From Nocardioidaceae bacterium (GTDB lineage Bacteria > Actinomycetota > Actinomycetes > Propionibacteriales > Nocardioidaceae): 64,000 nucleotides of DNA. The DNA lies in NCBI GenBank assembly GCA_030655315.1, contig JAURVT010000033.1:1-64000 (forward strand). The letters run 5' to 3'. A program made the position numbers and the translations under genes. The notes beneath the pieces were generated by a model. It was not told the origin of the DNA. It did no database searches and saw only the letters and a program-made list of their open reading frames with translations. Shown piece by piece: positions 46,585 to 55,579 of the stretch (position 1 is the stretch's first letter; each line of letters begins with the position of its first letter).

Positions 46585-47534
46585 GCCGCCTCCACCTCGG
46601 CGAGACGCGCGAGCCAGCGGGCGGTGGTCTCGTCGTCGGCGGTGACGGCGCGCAGGGCCTCGGCTTCGGGCACCGGACGGGTGACGGGCAGCAGGCCGTC
46701 GACGGGCAGCAGCGGGCGCGCCACCACGTCGGCGGTGAGCAGCTGGACGGTGGCCAGGCCGCAGGCGTAGGGGAGCTCGGGCAGCGCGGCGGCGAGGGCG
46801 ACCCCGGCGGCGATGCCGATGGACGACTCCAGCGCGCTCGACACGACGACGGGCAGGCCGATCCGCTCGGCGATCTCCAGGCACGCGGCCACCCCGCCCA
46901 GCGGCTGCACCTTCAGCACGGCGACGTCGGCCGCCTCCAGCTCGACGACGCGGTACGGGTCGGCGGCCCGGCGGATGGACTCGTCGGCGGCGACCGGCAC
47001 GTCGACCCGGCGTCGGACGGCGGCGAGGTCCTCCACCGACGCGCACGGCTGCTCGACGTACTCCAGCCCCCCCGCGACGCGGTCGAGCGCGGCGACCGCG
47101 GCGACCGCGGCGTCGACGTCCCAGCCGCCGTTGGCGTCGACGCGCACGCGTCCGCCGGGGCCGAGCGCGTCGTGGACGGCCTCCACGCGCGCGACGTCGT
47201 CGGCCAGGCTCTGCCCGGGCTCGGCCACCTTGACCTTGGCGGTGCGGCAGCCGCGTCCGGCGGTGACGACGGCGGCCGCCTGCTCGGGCCCGACGGCCGG
47301 CACGGTGCAGTTCACGGGCACGGCGTCACGGACCGGCGTGGGCCACGCGACGTCGGCGCTCGCCCGCGCGGCGACCAGCCACGGGACGCACTCGCGGGCG
47401 TCGTAGTCGAGGAACGGGCTGAACTCGGCCCACCCCGCGTCACCGCGCAGCAGCAGCCCCTCGCGCACCGTGATGCCGCGGAATCGGGTGCGCATCGGCA
47501 CCCGGTAGACCACGACGTCGGGAATCTGCGGCAC
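46581..47534 (-). CDS. menC: o-Succinylbenzoate synthase
   Basis: An enolase-superfamily enzyme that dehydrates SHCHC to o-succinylbenzoate. The 317-residue protein keeps the acid-base Lys in RTAKVKVAEPG (about residue 110), metal ligands in VRVDANGGWD, YVEQPC and VAADESIRR, and the second Lys in VAVLKVQPLGG. It is the first gene of the menC-menD pair; TAGTCT lies 6 nt before the GTG, so the message is probably leaderless. The paired hairpin element begins 35 nt upstream. Confidence 0.92.
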   Translation of the reverse strand: MPQIPDVVVYRVPMRTRFRGITVREGLLLRGDAGWAEFSPFLDYDARECVPWLVAARASADVAWPTPVRDAVPVNCTVPAVGPEQAAAVVTAGRGCRTAKVKVAEPGQSLADDVARVEAVHDALGPGGRVRVDANGGWDVDAAVAAVAALDRVAGGLEYVEQPCASVEDLAAVRRRVDVPVAADESIRRAADPYRVVELEAADVAVLKVQPLGGVAACLEIAERIGLPVVVSSALESSIGIAAGVALAAALPELPYACGLATVQLLTADVVARPLLPVDGLLPVTRPVPEAEALRAVTADDETTARWLARLAEVEAA

Positions 47535-47540
47535 CGTCCG

Positions 47541-47546
47541 AGACTA
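47541..47546 (-). promoter_or_regulatory. -10 box of menC (leaderless)
   Basis: TAGTCT on the minus strand fits TANNNT and is followed by 6 nt and the GTG at 47534. The hairpin doublet at 47570-47672 lies where the -35 and upstream region would be. Confidence 0.55.
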
Positions 47547-47569
47547 CCGGCGGCCGTTGGTCGACGGGA

Positions 47570-47672
47570 GAATCGGCGTATGACCGGCATCTGCGGTCAT
47601 ACGCCGATTCCTCGGGAGGCGGTTGGACGGAAGAATCGGCGTATGACCAGGTGGGCTGGTCATACGCCGATT
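47570..47672. repeat. REPIN-like doublet of two hairpins (copy 1), GAATCGGCGTATGACC family
   Basis: Hairpin A pairs 47570-47585 with 47595-47610 (16 bp, perfect). Hairpin B pairs 47633-47650 with 47656-47672 (17 bp). All four arms are the same 16-mer GAATCGGCGTATGACC or its complement, so this is two inverted pairs about 23 nt apart. The flanks also match (CGACGGGAG and GACGGAAG). A second doublet lies at 48702-48806 on the other side of the AbiEi/DUF559-like gene. Confidence 0.75.
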
Positions 47673-47771
47673 TTCCCGTCCCCGCGGCCCGCTGGGGACC
47701 CGACGGTCCGTCGTCCACAGATCCGTCGGCACCCCTACCGAGACCGCCAGGGACGCGCCCAGGGTGGCGTC

Positions 47772-48689
47772 ATGGCCATCGCGCTCGAGCTTCCCCACGA
47801 CCTCCTCACCACCCAGCAGGGTGTCGTCACGACCTCGCAGGCGTTGGCCCTGTTCGGCCAGCCGCGGTTGCGGTCGGAGCTCGACGGACGCCGCTGGCGG
47901 TCGCCCGCCCGCGGCGTCGTCGTGACCCACAACGGTCCGCTCACCGAGCAGCAGCGGACGTGGGTGGCGCTGCTCGCGTCCGCGCGCGGGTCGGTCGTCG
48001 GTGGCATCACCGCGCTCCGTCAGGACGGGTTCACCGGGTTTGCCACGCGCGTGGAGGTGCCGCGCGTGGTGCAGCCCATGGGCGCTCGCCGGCCGTCCTT
48101 CGGCGACGTGCAGGTCCACTGGTCGATCGCGCTCGACCAGCGCGACGTCCACCCCGTCCGGGAACCGGCGCGGACGCGGCCCGCCCGCAGCGCGGTCGAC
48201 GAGGCGAGCTGGTCGCGTGACCCGCGACGGGCACGCGCGATCGTCCTGGCGGCGGTGCAGCAGCGGCTCGTCGAGCCTCGAGCGGTGCGTGAGGCCGTCG
48301 GCCGTCGCGGCGCGTGCCGGCACCGCGGTCTGATCCTCGAGTCCGGGCTCGACGCGGGCGGTGGCATCCAGTCGCTGCCCGAGCTCGACTTCGACGACCT
48401 GCGCACCGGTGCCGGCATCCCCGCTCCGAGCCGGCAGACCCCGGTGAAGGGCGCTGACGGCCGGTTCCACCTCGACGTCGAGTGGCGAGAGCTCGGCACC
48501 GCCTGCGAGATCCACGGCATGCCGCACCTCGAGGTCGAGCAGTGGGACTCCGACCTCCTGCGCGCCAACGAGATCACCATCGCCGGCCCTCGACTGCTGC
48601 TCTTCAGCTCTTACGCCGTGCGTCACCAGCAGCAGGTCGTCGTCTCGCAGCTGGTGCGGATGCTTCGCCGTGGTGGTTGGTCGGGCTGA
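47772..48689 (+). CDS. AbiEi-like/DUF559-like protein flanked by palindromic doublets
   Basis: A 305-residue protein of a family common in Nocardioidaceae-type genomes. Residues about 8-60 look like an AbiEi-type HTH (LLTTQQGVVTTSQALALFGQ), and GGITALRQDGF with VDEASWSRDPRRARAIVLAAV form the middle. The C-terminus resembles a degenerate PD-(D/E)xK/DUF559 nuclease: LPELDFDDL, FHLDVEW and ACEIHGMPHLE, where the usual EYDG is EIHG. So nuclease activity is uncertain. No toxin (AbiEii) gene is adjacent. It sits alone between menC and menE, on the strand opposite to both, flanked on each side by the same hairpin doublet. Confidence 0.65.
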   Translation: MAIALELPHDLLTTQQGVVTTSQALALFGQPRLRSELDGRRWRSPARGVVVTHNGPLTEQQRTWVALLASARGSVVGGITALRQDGFTGFATRVEVPRVVQPMGARRPSFGDVQVHWSIALDQRDVHPVREPARTRPARSAVDEASWSRDPRRARAIVLAAVQQRLVEPRAVREAVGRRGACRHRGLILESGLDAGGGIQSLPELDFDDLRTGAGIPAPSRQTPVKGADGRFHLDVEWRELGTACEIHGMPHLEVEQWDSDLLRANEITIAGPRLLLFSSYAVRHQQQVVVSQLVRMLRRGGWSG

Positions 48690-48701
48690 CGCGGCGACCG
48701 G

Positions 48702-48806
48702 AGAATCTGCCTCTTCGCCCGATGCGCGGTCCTACGCCGATCCCTCGGTGCGAGCCACGACGGAAGAATCGGCGAATGACCAGGTGGGCTGGTCATACGC
48801 CGATTC
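48702..48806. repeat. REPIN-like doublet (copy 2), one intact and one degenerate hairpin
   Basis: The intact hairpin pairs 48766-48783 with 48789-48806 (18 nt, one mismatch) using the same arm and loop (GTGGG) as hairpin B of copy 1. Before it, 48702-48747 is a decayed version of hairpin A: GAGAATC, then CTACGCCGATCCCTCGG keeps spacing but has lost pairing. The order and orientation are the same as in copy 1. It also lies between converging genes and may end transcription. Confidence 0.7.
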
Positions 48807-48819
48807 TCCCGTCCCCGCG

Positions 48820-49869
48820 TCAGCCCGCCCCGCCCGCCAGCGTCCGCAGCGCGACCCGGTCTGTCTTGCCACCGGGCAGGAGCGGCAGGGCGTCGAGGAC
48901 GACGACCGCGCGCGGGCCCCACGTGCGGGGCAGCCCGGCGGCCTCGACGGCGTCGCGCAGGGCGGGCAGGGGCGCCGTGCCCACGACGCAGGCCACCACG
49001 CGGGTGCCCCACTCGTCGTCGGGCACGCCGACGGCGAGGGCGTCGACCACGTCGTCGGCGGCGAGCAGGGCCTCGGTGACCGCAGGGAGCGACACGTTGA
49101 CGCCGCCCGAGACCACCACGTCGTCGCTGCGGCCGAGGACGCGCAGCAGGCCGTCGTCGTCGAGCTCGCCGAGGTCGTCGGTGGCGAACCAGCCGTCGCG
49201 CAGGACCGCGGCCGTGCGCGCCGCGTCGCCGCCGTAGCCGTCGAAGAGCACCGGGCCGGCGAGGTGGACGCCGCGGTCGGCGTCGATCCGCAGCGCGACC
49301 CCGTCGAGCGGGACGCCGTCGTACACGCAGCCACCGGCGGTCTCGCTCATGCCGTAGGTGCGCACGACGCGGACACCGGCCTCGGCGCAGGCGTGCCGCA
49401 GGCGGACGGGCATGCCCGCGCCGCCGACGAGGAGGGCGTCGAGCGAGGCGAGCGCACCGATCCTGCCGTCGCGGACGAGGCGGTGGACCTGCGTCGGGAC
49501 GAGCGAGGCGTAGGCGCGTCCGCCGCCGGACCCGAGCGCGGCCACGGCCGAGGCGAGGTCGGGGTGGTCTGCCGCGACGACCGGGTCGGTGCCCGCGAGC
49601 AGCGACCGCACCAGCACCTGCAGCCCGGCCACCGCAGAGACCGGGAGGTCGAGCAGCCAGCGTCCGGGGCCTCCGAGCCGGGCGTGGGTGGCGTGCGCGG
49701 ACGACGTCACGGCCCGTCGCGACAGCACGACGTCCTTGGGACGGCCGCTGCTGCCCGAGGTGCGCACCACCAGCGGCTCGGGCTCGGCGGACGCGGCGAG
49801 CCACGGGCTCAGCAGCCCGGCGACCTCCGCGGGCGTGCCGGCGACCGGCTGCAGCGACGGGGTGCCCAT
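48820..49869 (-). CDS. menE: o-Succinylbenzoate-CoA ligase
   Basis: An AMP-forming acyl-CoA synthetase that activates o-succinylbenzoate. The 349-residue protein is short for the superfamily (usually 450 or more) but this is usual for actinobacterial MenE. ATP motif VVRTSGSSGRPKDVVLS (about residues 36-52), RTYGMSETAGGCVYDG (motif II), and LGRSDDVVVSGGVNVS plus the catalytic Lys of LLPGGKTDRVALR near the end are all seen. The ATG at 49869 lies 7 nt after TAGGGT. A GTG at 49878 falls inside the -10 box and is unlikely. It is divergent from menA. Confidence 0.92.
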   Translation of the reverse strand: MGTPSLQPVAGTPAEVAGLLSPWLAASAEPEPLVVRTSGSSGRPKDVVLSRRAVTSSAHATHARLGGPGRWLLDLPVSAVAGLQVLVRSLLAGTDPVVAADHPDLASAVAALGSGGGRAYASLVPTQVHRLVRDGRIGALASLDALLVGGAGMPVRLRHACAEAGVRVVRTYGMSETAGGCVYDGVPLDGVALRIDADRGVHLAGPVLFDGYGGDAARTAAVLRDGWFATDDLGELDDDGLLRVLGRSDDVVVSGGVNVSLPAVTEALLAADDVVDALAVGVPDDEWGTRVVACVVGTAPLPALRDAVEAAGLPRTWGPRAVVVLDALPLLPGGKTDRVALRTLAGGAG

Positions 49870-49876
49870 GCCTCCC

Positions 49877-49882
49877 ACCCTA
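49877..49882 (-). promoter_or_regulatory. -10 box of menE (leaderless)
   Basis: TAGGGT on the minus strand fits TANNNT and ends 7 nt before the ATG at 49869. The menE-menA gap is only 38 nt, so the two divergent promoters must overlap. Confidence 0.55.
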
Positions 49883-49907
49883 GGAGCGCGTGGGACGATG
49901 ACGCGTC

Positions 49908-50780
49908 ATGGCTACCGCAGCGCAGTGGGTCGAGGGTGCCCGTCCCCGCACCCTCCCCGCCGCCGTCGCCCCGGTGCTCGCGGGCACCGGCGCGGCCGCG
50001 CAGCTCGGTGGCTTCGTCTGGTGGAAGGCACTGCTGGCGCTGCTCGTCAGCCTCGCGCTGCAGGTCGGCGTCAACTACGCCAACGACTACTCCGACGGCG
50101 TGCGCGGCACCGACGACGACCGCGTCGGCCCGATGCGGCTCGTCGGCTCCGGCGCCGCGACGCCGTCCGCGGTCAGGACCACCGCGTTCGCGAGCCTCGG
50201 TGCCGGCGCGGCGTTCGGCCTGGTCCTCGCCCTGACGACGGCATGGTGGCTGCTGCTCGTCGGCGCGGTCGCGATCGTGGCCGCCTGGTACTACACCGGC
50301 GGCGCCCGGCCCTACGGGTACGCCGGCCTCGGCGAGGTCGCGGTGTTCGTGTTCTTCGGGCTGGTGGCGGTGCTCGGCACCACCTACGTGCAGGCCGAGA
50401 CGCTCAGCTGGGCGGCACTGGCGTGCGCGGTGGGCGTCGGTGCGCTCGCCTGCGCGATCCTCGTCGCCAACAACCTGCGCGACATCCACTCCGACGTCGA
50501 CGCGGGCAAGCGCACCCTCGCCACCCGCCTGGGCGACGCGTCCACCCGCCGGTTCTACGTGCTGCTCGTGCTCGTCGCGGTCGTCGCCGCGGTCTCGACC
50601 GCGGGGACCGTCGGCGCCTGGTCGCTGCTCGCCGTGCCGGGCCTCGCGATGCTCGTCCCGCCGTCGCGCCGGGTGCTCGGCGGCGCCACCGGCCCCGCGC
50701 TCATCCCCGTCCTCGCCGGCACCGGGATCGCCGAGCTGGTCTACGCCGCCGGACTCTGCGCCGCCCTCGCCCTGGGTTAG
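49908..50780 (+). CDS. menA: 1,4-Dihydroxy-2-naphthoate polyprenyltransferase
   Basis: Attaches the polyprenyl tail to DHNA in the membrane. The 290-residue UbiA-family protein has about eight helices and both Asp-rich motifs: [20 protein letters not shown] (about residues 57-76) and [22 protein letters not shown] (about 187-208). The opening [20 protein letters not shown] is typical of MenA. Upstream lies GGGACGAT, a weaker promoter candidate. It ends at the shared repeat at 50802. Confidence 0.94.
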   Translation: MATAAQWVEGARPRTLPAAVAPVLAGTGAAAQLGGFVWWKALLALLVSLALQVGVNYANDYSDGVRGTDDDRVGPMRLVGSGAATPSAVRTTAFASLGAGAAFGLVLALTTAWWLLLVGAVAIVAAWYYTGGARPYGYAGLGEVAVFVFFGLVAVLGTTYVQAETLSWAALACAVGVGALACAILVANNLRDIHSDVDAGKRTLATRLGDASTRRFYVLLVLVAVVAAVSTAGTVGAWSLLAVPGLAMLVPPSRRVLGGATGPALIPVLAGTGIAELVYAAGLCAALALG

Positions 50781-50801
50781 GGCTCACGCACGGCAGATGT
50801 G

Positions 50802-50863
50802 CCGATGCACGGGAGATCTCCCGTGCATCGGACCAGCTACCACGTTCACGTGGTAACTGATCC
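50802..50863. repeat. Palindromic element, copy 1 (GGGAGATCTCCC family)
   Basis: Two hairpins. 50802-50831 is a 30-nt perfect palindrome with no loop, centred on GGGAGATCTCCC. 50838-50855 pairs TACCACGT with ACGTGGTA around TC. The stretch 50811-50863 matches 58864-58916 with four mismatches in 53 nt. It lies between converging menA and the Cds1-like gene, and the stop codon of the latter (50846-50848) is inside the second hairpin. Confidence 0.75.
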
Positions 50864-51949
50864 ACCCTCCGCCGGCCACTCCCCCGTCGCGGCGAACTCC
50901 TCGAGCACGGCGGTGTGGGGGGCGAGGTCGAGGTCGTGCTCGGCGAGCCAGTCGTCGTCGTAGTAGGTGCCCGCGTAGCGCTCGCCGCCGTCGCAGAGCA
51001 GCGTGACGACGCTGCCGGCCTCGCCGGCGGCCCGCATCCGGGCGACGACCTGCAGCGAACCCCACAGGTTGGTGCCGGTGGAGCCGCCCACCATGCGTCC
51101 CGTGCGCTCCGAGCACCAGCGCATCGCGGCGAGGGAGGCGGCGTCGGGGACGCGCAGCATCTCGTCGATCACGCCGCCGACGAACGACGGCTCCACGCGG
51201 GGACGGCCGATCCCCTCGATGCGCGACGCGGTGCCGGTGACGACGTCGGAGGAGTCGGTCTCCCAGCCCTCGAGGAAGGCGGAGCTCTCCGGGTCCACGA
51301 CGAGCAGCTGCGTGGGGTGGCGCTGGTAGCGCAGGTAGCGGCCGATGGTCGCGGACGTGCCGCCGGTGCCGGCGCTCACCACCACCCACGACGGGACGGG
51401 GTGCGGCTCGGCCGACATCTGCTCGAAGATCGACTCCGCGATGTTGTTGTTGCCGCGCCAGTCGGTGGCGCGCTCGGCGTGGGTGAACTGGTCGAGGTAG
51501 TGGCCGTCGCACTCGTCGGCGAGGCGGCGCGCCTCGGCGTACACGTGGCCCGCGTCGTCGACGAAGTGGCAACGCCCGCCGTACCACTCGATCAGCGCCA
51601 CCTTCTGGGCGCTGGTGCGGCGCGGCACCACGGCGACGAACGGCAGCCCGAGCAGGCGGGCGAAGTACGCCTCGCTGACGGCCGTCGAGCCGCTGGAGGC
51701 CTCGATCACCGTGGTGGTCGGACCCACCCAGCCGTTGACGAGGGCGTAGAGGAACAGCGAGCGCGCCAGCCGGTGCTTCAGCGAGCCGGTCGGGTGCACC
51801 GACTCGTCCTTCAGGTACAGCTCGACGCCGGGCGGTCCCGGCAGGGGGAAGACGTGCAGGTGGGTGTCGGCGCTGCGGTTGGCGTCGGCCTCGACCCGGC
51901 GGACGGCCTCGTCGACCCAGCGACGGTCGTCAGTCGAGATCTTCGGCAC
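50846..51949 (-). CDS. PLP-dependent cysteine synthase-family protein (Cds1-like)
   Basis: A fold-type II PLP enzyme of 367 aa. The PLP lysine is in [13 protein letters not shown] (about residue 59), and [16 protein letters not shown] and [18 protein letters not shown] bind the substrate and phosphate. The N-terminus with [20 protein letters not shown] resembles the mycobacterial L-cysteine desulfhydrase Cds1, which releases H2S, pyruvate and ammonia and helps redox balance; this match is from memory. It overlaps the upstream DUF4229 gene by 20 nt, so they are co-translated. Its last codons and stop are formed by the palindromic repeat, which may have altered the C-terminus. Confidence 0.83.
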   Translation of the reverse strand: MPKISTDDRRWVDEAVRRVEADANRSADTHLHVFPLPGPPGVELYLKDESVHPTGSLKHRLARSLFLYALVNGWVGPTTTVIEASSGSTAVSEAYFARLLGLPFVAVVPRRTSAQKVALIEWYGGRCHFVDDAGHVYAEARRLADECDGHYLDQFTHAERATDWRGNNNIAESIFEQMSAEPHPVPSWVVVSAGTGGTSATIGRYLRYQRHPTQLLVVDPESSAFLEGWETDSSDVVTGTASRIEGIGRPRVEPSFVGGVIDEMLRVPDAASLAAMRWCSERTGRMVGGSTGTNLWGSLQVVARMRAAGEAGSVVTLLCDGGERYAGTYYDDDWLAEHDLDLAPHTAVLEEFAATGEWPAEGGSVTT

Positions 51950-52199
51950 GGCGAGACTCCTCGATGCGCGCGCTCATCCGCTCGGCCCGCACCTGGACGC
52001 GCTCGGCGACCTGGTCGCGCAACCGCCCCAGCAGGGCGAACGACGCCACCGCCGAGATCGCCAGCGCCACCAGGGCCGTCCACAGCGCCGTGATCGACGT
52101 CCACCGGTACCCCAGCGGCAGGCAGACGGCCCACACGAGGGCGAACGCGACCAGGAACAGGCCGAGCCGGGCGAGGGTGTAGCGGATCACCGGAGTCAC
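51930..52199 (-). CDS. DUF4229 small membrane protein
   Basis: An 89-residue protein with two hydrophobic helices (about residues 10-28 and 36-58) and a charged coiled C-terminus ([21 protein letters not shown]). The opening [15 protein letters not shown] is typical of the actinobacterial DUF4229 family, whose function is unknown. It is a GTG start with TAGCCT 6 nt before, so leaderless, and it overlaps the downstream PLP enzyme. Confidence 0.8.
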   Translation of the reverse strand: MTPVIRYTLARLGLFLVAFALVWAVCLPLGYRWTSITALWTALVALAISAVASFALLGRLRDQVAERVQVRAERMSARIEESRRAEDLD

Positions 52200-52205
52200 C
52201 CCGTC

Positions 52206-52211
52206 AGGCTA
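52206..52211 (-). promoter_or_regulatory. -10 box of the DUF4229/Cds1-like pair (leaderless)
   Basis: TAGCCT on the minus strand fits TANNNT and is followed by 6 nt and the GTG at 52199. Between it and the ABC gene lies a GC-rich stretch with a short tandem CCCCGGACGC-like repeat (about 52230-52258). Confidence 0.55.
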
Positions 52212-52266
52212 CCGGGGCGCCGCCCCGTCCCCGGACGCCCCGACCCCGGACGCCCGGACCCGTCGT

Positions 52267-52323
52267 CGAGATACGGGACGTGCACCACCGACGGCCGTTC
52301 GGTGGTGCGCGTCCCGTATCTCG
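52267..52323. terminator. 25-bp hairpin terminator after the ABC permease gene
   Basis: Arms 52267-52291 and 52299-52323 (core CGAGATACGGGACG and GCACCACCGA) pair with one G-U type mismatch around a 7-nt loop. It begins 14 nt beyond the permease stop in the direction of transcription. No T-run follows. Likely terminator of the ABC operon. Confidence 0.7.
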
Positions 52324-52337
52324 GCGACTCCGGAGGG

Positions 52338-54776
52338 TCAGTCGGCGACGAGGCCCGCGGCCGGCGACACCCGGGCCGCGCGGCGTGCGGGGAGGACGCT
52401 CGCGACGAGGCCGGCCACCGCGGCGACCACGACGATCCCCGCGAGCTGGAGCCAGGGCACCGACACCCCCCCGAGGACGCCGGCGCTCACGGCGCGCACG
52501 CCGCACCAGGCGTAGAGCACGCCGAGCCCGACGCCGAGGACCGTCGCGACCACCGACATCAGCAGCGACTCCAGTGCGATCGTCCGGCGCAGTCGACGCC
52601 GCTCGAGGCCGAGCGCGCGGAGCAGGGACGTCTCGCGGAGCCGCTCGAGCACCGACAGGCTCATCGTGTTGCCGACCCCCACCAGTGCGATCAGCACCGA
52701 GACGGCCAGCAGGCCGACGGTCACCAGCAGCATCGTGTCGAGGACGCCCAGCACCCCCGCCCGCTGCGGCAGCCCGCCGGAGACGTCCAGGTCGGCCCGC
52801 GCCGCGAGCGCGCCGATCGCCGCCGTGGTCGCCTGGGCGTCCGCGTCGTCGTCGGCCCGCACCCACACGGCCGACGGCGCGACGTCGTCGCCGGCGACGG
52901 CCCGCAGGTCGCGCGCGGTCACCCAGCCCACCGCGCCGACGCCGTCGTCGATCCTCACGGTGAGGGACTCCGGACGGCCGTCGGGTCCGACCACCTCCAC
53001 CCGCGCGCCGTCCGCGACGCCGGCGTCACTCGCCACCTGGCTCGGCAGCACGACCGTCCCGGGTCGCAGGCCGACGAGCGTCGACCCGCCGTGGGCGACC
53101 TGCCGGGCGTCGTCGCCCACGCCGAGCAGCCGCACGGACGTGCCGCCGACCTCGACCTGCGCGCCGGCGAGCTCGGCGCTGCGTCCGACGCCGTCGGTGC
53201 CGCCCACCTCACGGGCGACGCCCCCGGGGAGGGCGCCGGTCGTCGACGTGAGCGCGAGGTCGACCGGCGCGGCGTCGTCCAGCACCGAGCCGACGCTCGA
53301 CTTCACGCTCGCGGTGCCGACCACGACCGTCGTCACCAGCGTGACGCCCACCAGCAGCGCGAGCGTGGTGGACGCGGTGCGGCGCGGGTTGCGCACCGCG
53401 TTCTGCACCGCGATCCGCCCGGGCACCCCGGCCGTCCGGAAGAGCGGCCCGACGAGCCGCACCAGGGCGGGCACCAGCACGGGTCCGAGCAGCACGACCC
53501 CGACGAAGGAGAGCATGCCGCCCGCCATCGCCACGAGGAGGCTGGGCGCGGCGGCTCCGAGGAGGAGGGCGCCGACCCCGGTCCCGCCCACGACGAGCGC
53601 CGAGACGATCCGCAGCACTCCCGCCCGCGACCGGGCGGCGGGCTCGACCTGCGGCTGCAGCGCCGCGAGCGGCGTCTGGCGCGCCACCCGGCGGGCCGGC
53701 ACGACGCAGGCGGCCACCGTGACGAGCACGGCCGCCAGCACCGGCACCGCGACGGACCCGACGCCGATCGAAGGGGTACCGGTCGTCAGCGGGCTCGTGG
53801 CGTCGAGCAGCGCGACGCCGGCGAACGCGAGGGCGTACCCGGCCACCGCACCGAGGAGCGAGGCGACGAGGGCCAGCACCGCCGCCTCCGCGACGACGCC
53901 GCGCACCAGCTGGCGACGCAGGGACCCCACGCAGCGCAGCAGCGCGAAGTCCCGGGCCCGCTGGGCGAGGAGGATGGTGAAGGTGTTGGCGATGACGAGC
54001 ACGCCGACGAAGGCGGCCAGCGCGGCGAAGGCCAGCACCAGGTTCTGGAAGACGTCGACGCCCTGCGTCGCCTGCGAGCGCTGGTCGGCGAGGAAGTCGT
54101 CGGCGGTCTGGACCACGACGGCACCGTCGTCGCCGAGCGACGAGCGCAGCGCCGTGGCGACCGACGACGCGTCGCCGGCGGCGGTGTGCAGCACGAGGCT
54201 GGTGGCGAAGGCGTTGCCGTCCGTGGCGGCGAGCACGTCCTCGGGCAGGTAGACCGAGGCCGACAGCGGTCCGGTCGCGTCGTCCACCAGGCCCGTCACC
54301 GTGAACCTCCCGGTGCCGCCGAGCCCCTGGGCGGTCACCCGGTCGCCGACCGCGAGACCGGCGTCGCGGGCGGCGTCGGCACTGACGAGCGCGTCGGTCG
54401 GACCCCGCGGGAAGGCACCCACGGACAGGCGCTGCCAGCGCAGGGCGGGGTCGGCGGCGACGCTGCCGACGGGGCGGGTGGTCGGCGCGCCGCCCAGGCC
54501 GACCTCGGTGTAGCTCGAGCGGTTGACGGCGACCGACTCGACGCCGGGCACGTCGGCGGCCCGTCGCTCGAGCGCGGAGGCGTCGGCGAGGTCGCCGGTG
54601 AGGACGACGTCGGCGCCGCGGTACTGGGCGGCCACCTCGGCGGTGGCACCCTCGCGGGCGGCCGCGCTCATCGCGTTGACGGCCACCACGAAGGCGACGG
54701 CGATGGCGATGGCGAGGCCCGCGGCGACGTAGCGCCGCAGCTGGTGGCGCAGGGAGGCCAGGACGACGGTGCGCAC
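52338..54776 (-). CDS. ABC transporter permease with two FtsX domains
   Basis: An 812-residue membrane protein of the FtsX/MacB family. Order: N-terminal helix (14-35), a periplasmic-type domain to about 230, three helices with FtsX domain 1 (about 235-400), further helices, a second extracytoplasmic domain, and FtsX domain 2 (about 680-800) ending in VLPARRAARVSPAAGLVAD. Such permeases move peptides, lipids or envelope compounds, or act as mechanical sensors. It starts 1 nt after the ATPase stop. With the TCS upstream it fits the actinobacterial stress or antimicrobial-peptide resistance modules. Confidence 0.9.
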   Translation of the reverse strand: MRTVVLASLRHQLRRYVAAGLAIAIAVAFVVAVNAMSAAAREGATAEVAAQYRGADVVLTGDLADASALERRAADVPGVESVAVNRSSYTEVGLGGAPTTRPVGSVAADPALRWQRLSVGAFPRGPTDALVSADAARDAGLAVGDRVTAQGLGGTGRFTVTGLVDDATGPLSASVYLPEDVLAATDGNAFATSLVLHTAAGDASSVATALRSSLGDDGAVVVQTADDFLADQRSQATQGVDVFQNLVLAFAALAAFVGVLVIANTFTILLAQRARDFALLRCVGSLRRQLVRGVVAEAAVLALVASLLGAVAGYALAFAGVALLDATSPLTTGTPSIGVGSVAVPVLAAVLVTVAACVVPARRVARQTPLAALQPQVEPAARSRAGVLRIVSALVVGGTGVGALLLGAAAPSLLVAMAGGMLSFVGVVLLGPVLVPALVRLVGPLFRTAGVPGRIAVQNAVRNPRRTASTTLALLVGVTLVTTVVVGTASVKSSVGSVLDDAAPVDLALTSTTGALPGGVAREVGGTDGVGRSAELAGAQVEVGGTSVRLLGVGDDARQVAHGGSTLVGLRPGTVVLPSQVASDAGVADGARVEVVGPDGRPESLTVRIDDGVGAVGWVTARDLRAVAGDDVAPSAVWVRADDDADAQATTAAIGALAARADLDVSGGLPQRAGVLGVLDTMLLVTVGLLAVSVLIALVGVGNTMSLSVLERLRETSLLRALGLERRRLRRTIALESLLMSVVATVLGVGLGVLYAWCGVRAVSAGVLGGVSVPWLQLAGIVVVAAVAGLVASVLPARRAARVSPAAGLVAD

Positions 54777-54777
54777 G

Positions 54778-55542
54778 TCAGCCCCCGATCCGGCTGAGGG
54801 CGTCCAGGACGGCCTCGGGGGTCGGGTCGCTGATGCCGCCCGCGACCCGGCCGTCGGCGATCAGGACGACCTCGTCGGCGTAGGCCGCGGCGCTCGGCTC
54901 GTGCGTCACCATCACGACGGTCTGCCCGAGCTCGCGGACCGAGCGTCGCAGGAATCCGAGGACCTCGGCGCTGGCGCGGCTGTCGAGGTTGCCGGTGGGC
55001 TCGTCGGCGAACACGATCTCCGGTCGCGCGGTGAGCGCCCGGGCGATGGCGACCCGCTGCTGCTGGCCGCCGGACAGCTGGGACGGGCGGTGCCCCATCC
55101 GCTCGCCGATCCCGAGCACCGAGACGACCTCGTCGAACCAGGCCCAGTCGGGCTCGCGTCCGGACAGCTCGAAGGGCAGCAGGACGTTCTGGCGCGCCGT
55201 GAGCATCGGGAGCAGGTTGTAGGCCTGGAAGACGAAGCCGACGCGGTCGCGGCGGAAGCGCGTCAGCGCGTCGTCCCCCAGCCCGGTCAGCTCCACGTCG
55301 CCGACGCGGACGCTGCCGGACGTCGCCGAGTCGAGCCCTGCCAGGCAGTGCATCAGCGTGGACTTGCCCGACCCCGAGGGTCCCATCACGGCGGTCAGCC
55401 GCCCGCGGGCGACGCTGAGGTCGATCCCGGCGAGCGCGTGGACGGCGGTGTCACCGGCTCCGTAGACCTTGGTCAGGCCGCTGACGACTGCGGCGGCCGT
55501 GGGTGCGGCGACGGGCGGGCGGAGGGCGGCAGCGGGGTGCAT
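54778..55542 (-). CDS. ABC transporter ATP-binding protein (LolD/MacB type)
   Basis: The ATPase of the transporter, 254 aa. Walker [19 protein letters not shown] (about residues 54-71), Q-loop [12 protein letters not shown], signature [17 protein letters not shown], Walker [15 protein letters not shown] and the H-loop VTHE. The ATG at 55542 has GAGGAG 7 nt before it. A GTG at 55581 is rejected because it lies within the -10 box of this operon. Confidence 0.93.
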   Translation of the reverse strand: MHPAAALRPPVAAPTAAAVVSGLTKVYGAGDTAVHALAGIDLSVARGRLTAVMGPSGSGKSTLMHCLAGLDSATSGSVRVGDVELTGLGDDALTRFRRDRVGFVFQAYNLLPMLTARQNVLLPFELSGREPDWAWFDEVVSVLGIGERMGHRPSQLSGGQQQRVAIARALTARPEIVFADEPTGNLDSRASAEVLGFLRRSVRELGQTVVMVTHEPSAAAYADEVVLIADGRVAGGISDPTPEAVLDALSRIGG

Positions 55543-55579
55543 CTGGGGCTCCTCGGGACGTCGGTCAGGGACGTCGCCC

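Noticed and set aside
47570-48806. Insertion sequence or transposon carrying the AbiEi/DUF559-like gene
   Set aside because: No transposase, and the flanking repeats are hairpin doublets in direct orientation; no target-site duplication could be identified by eye.
51864-54797. 977-codon plus-strand frame
   Set aside because: Antisense to the ABC permease, whose helices and FtsX domains are clear on the minus strand.
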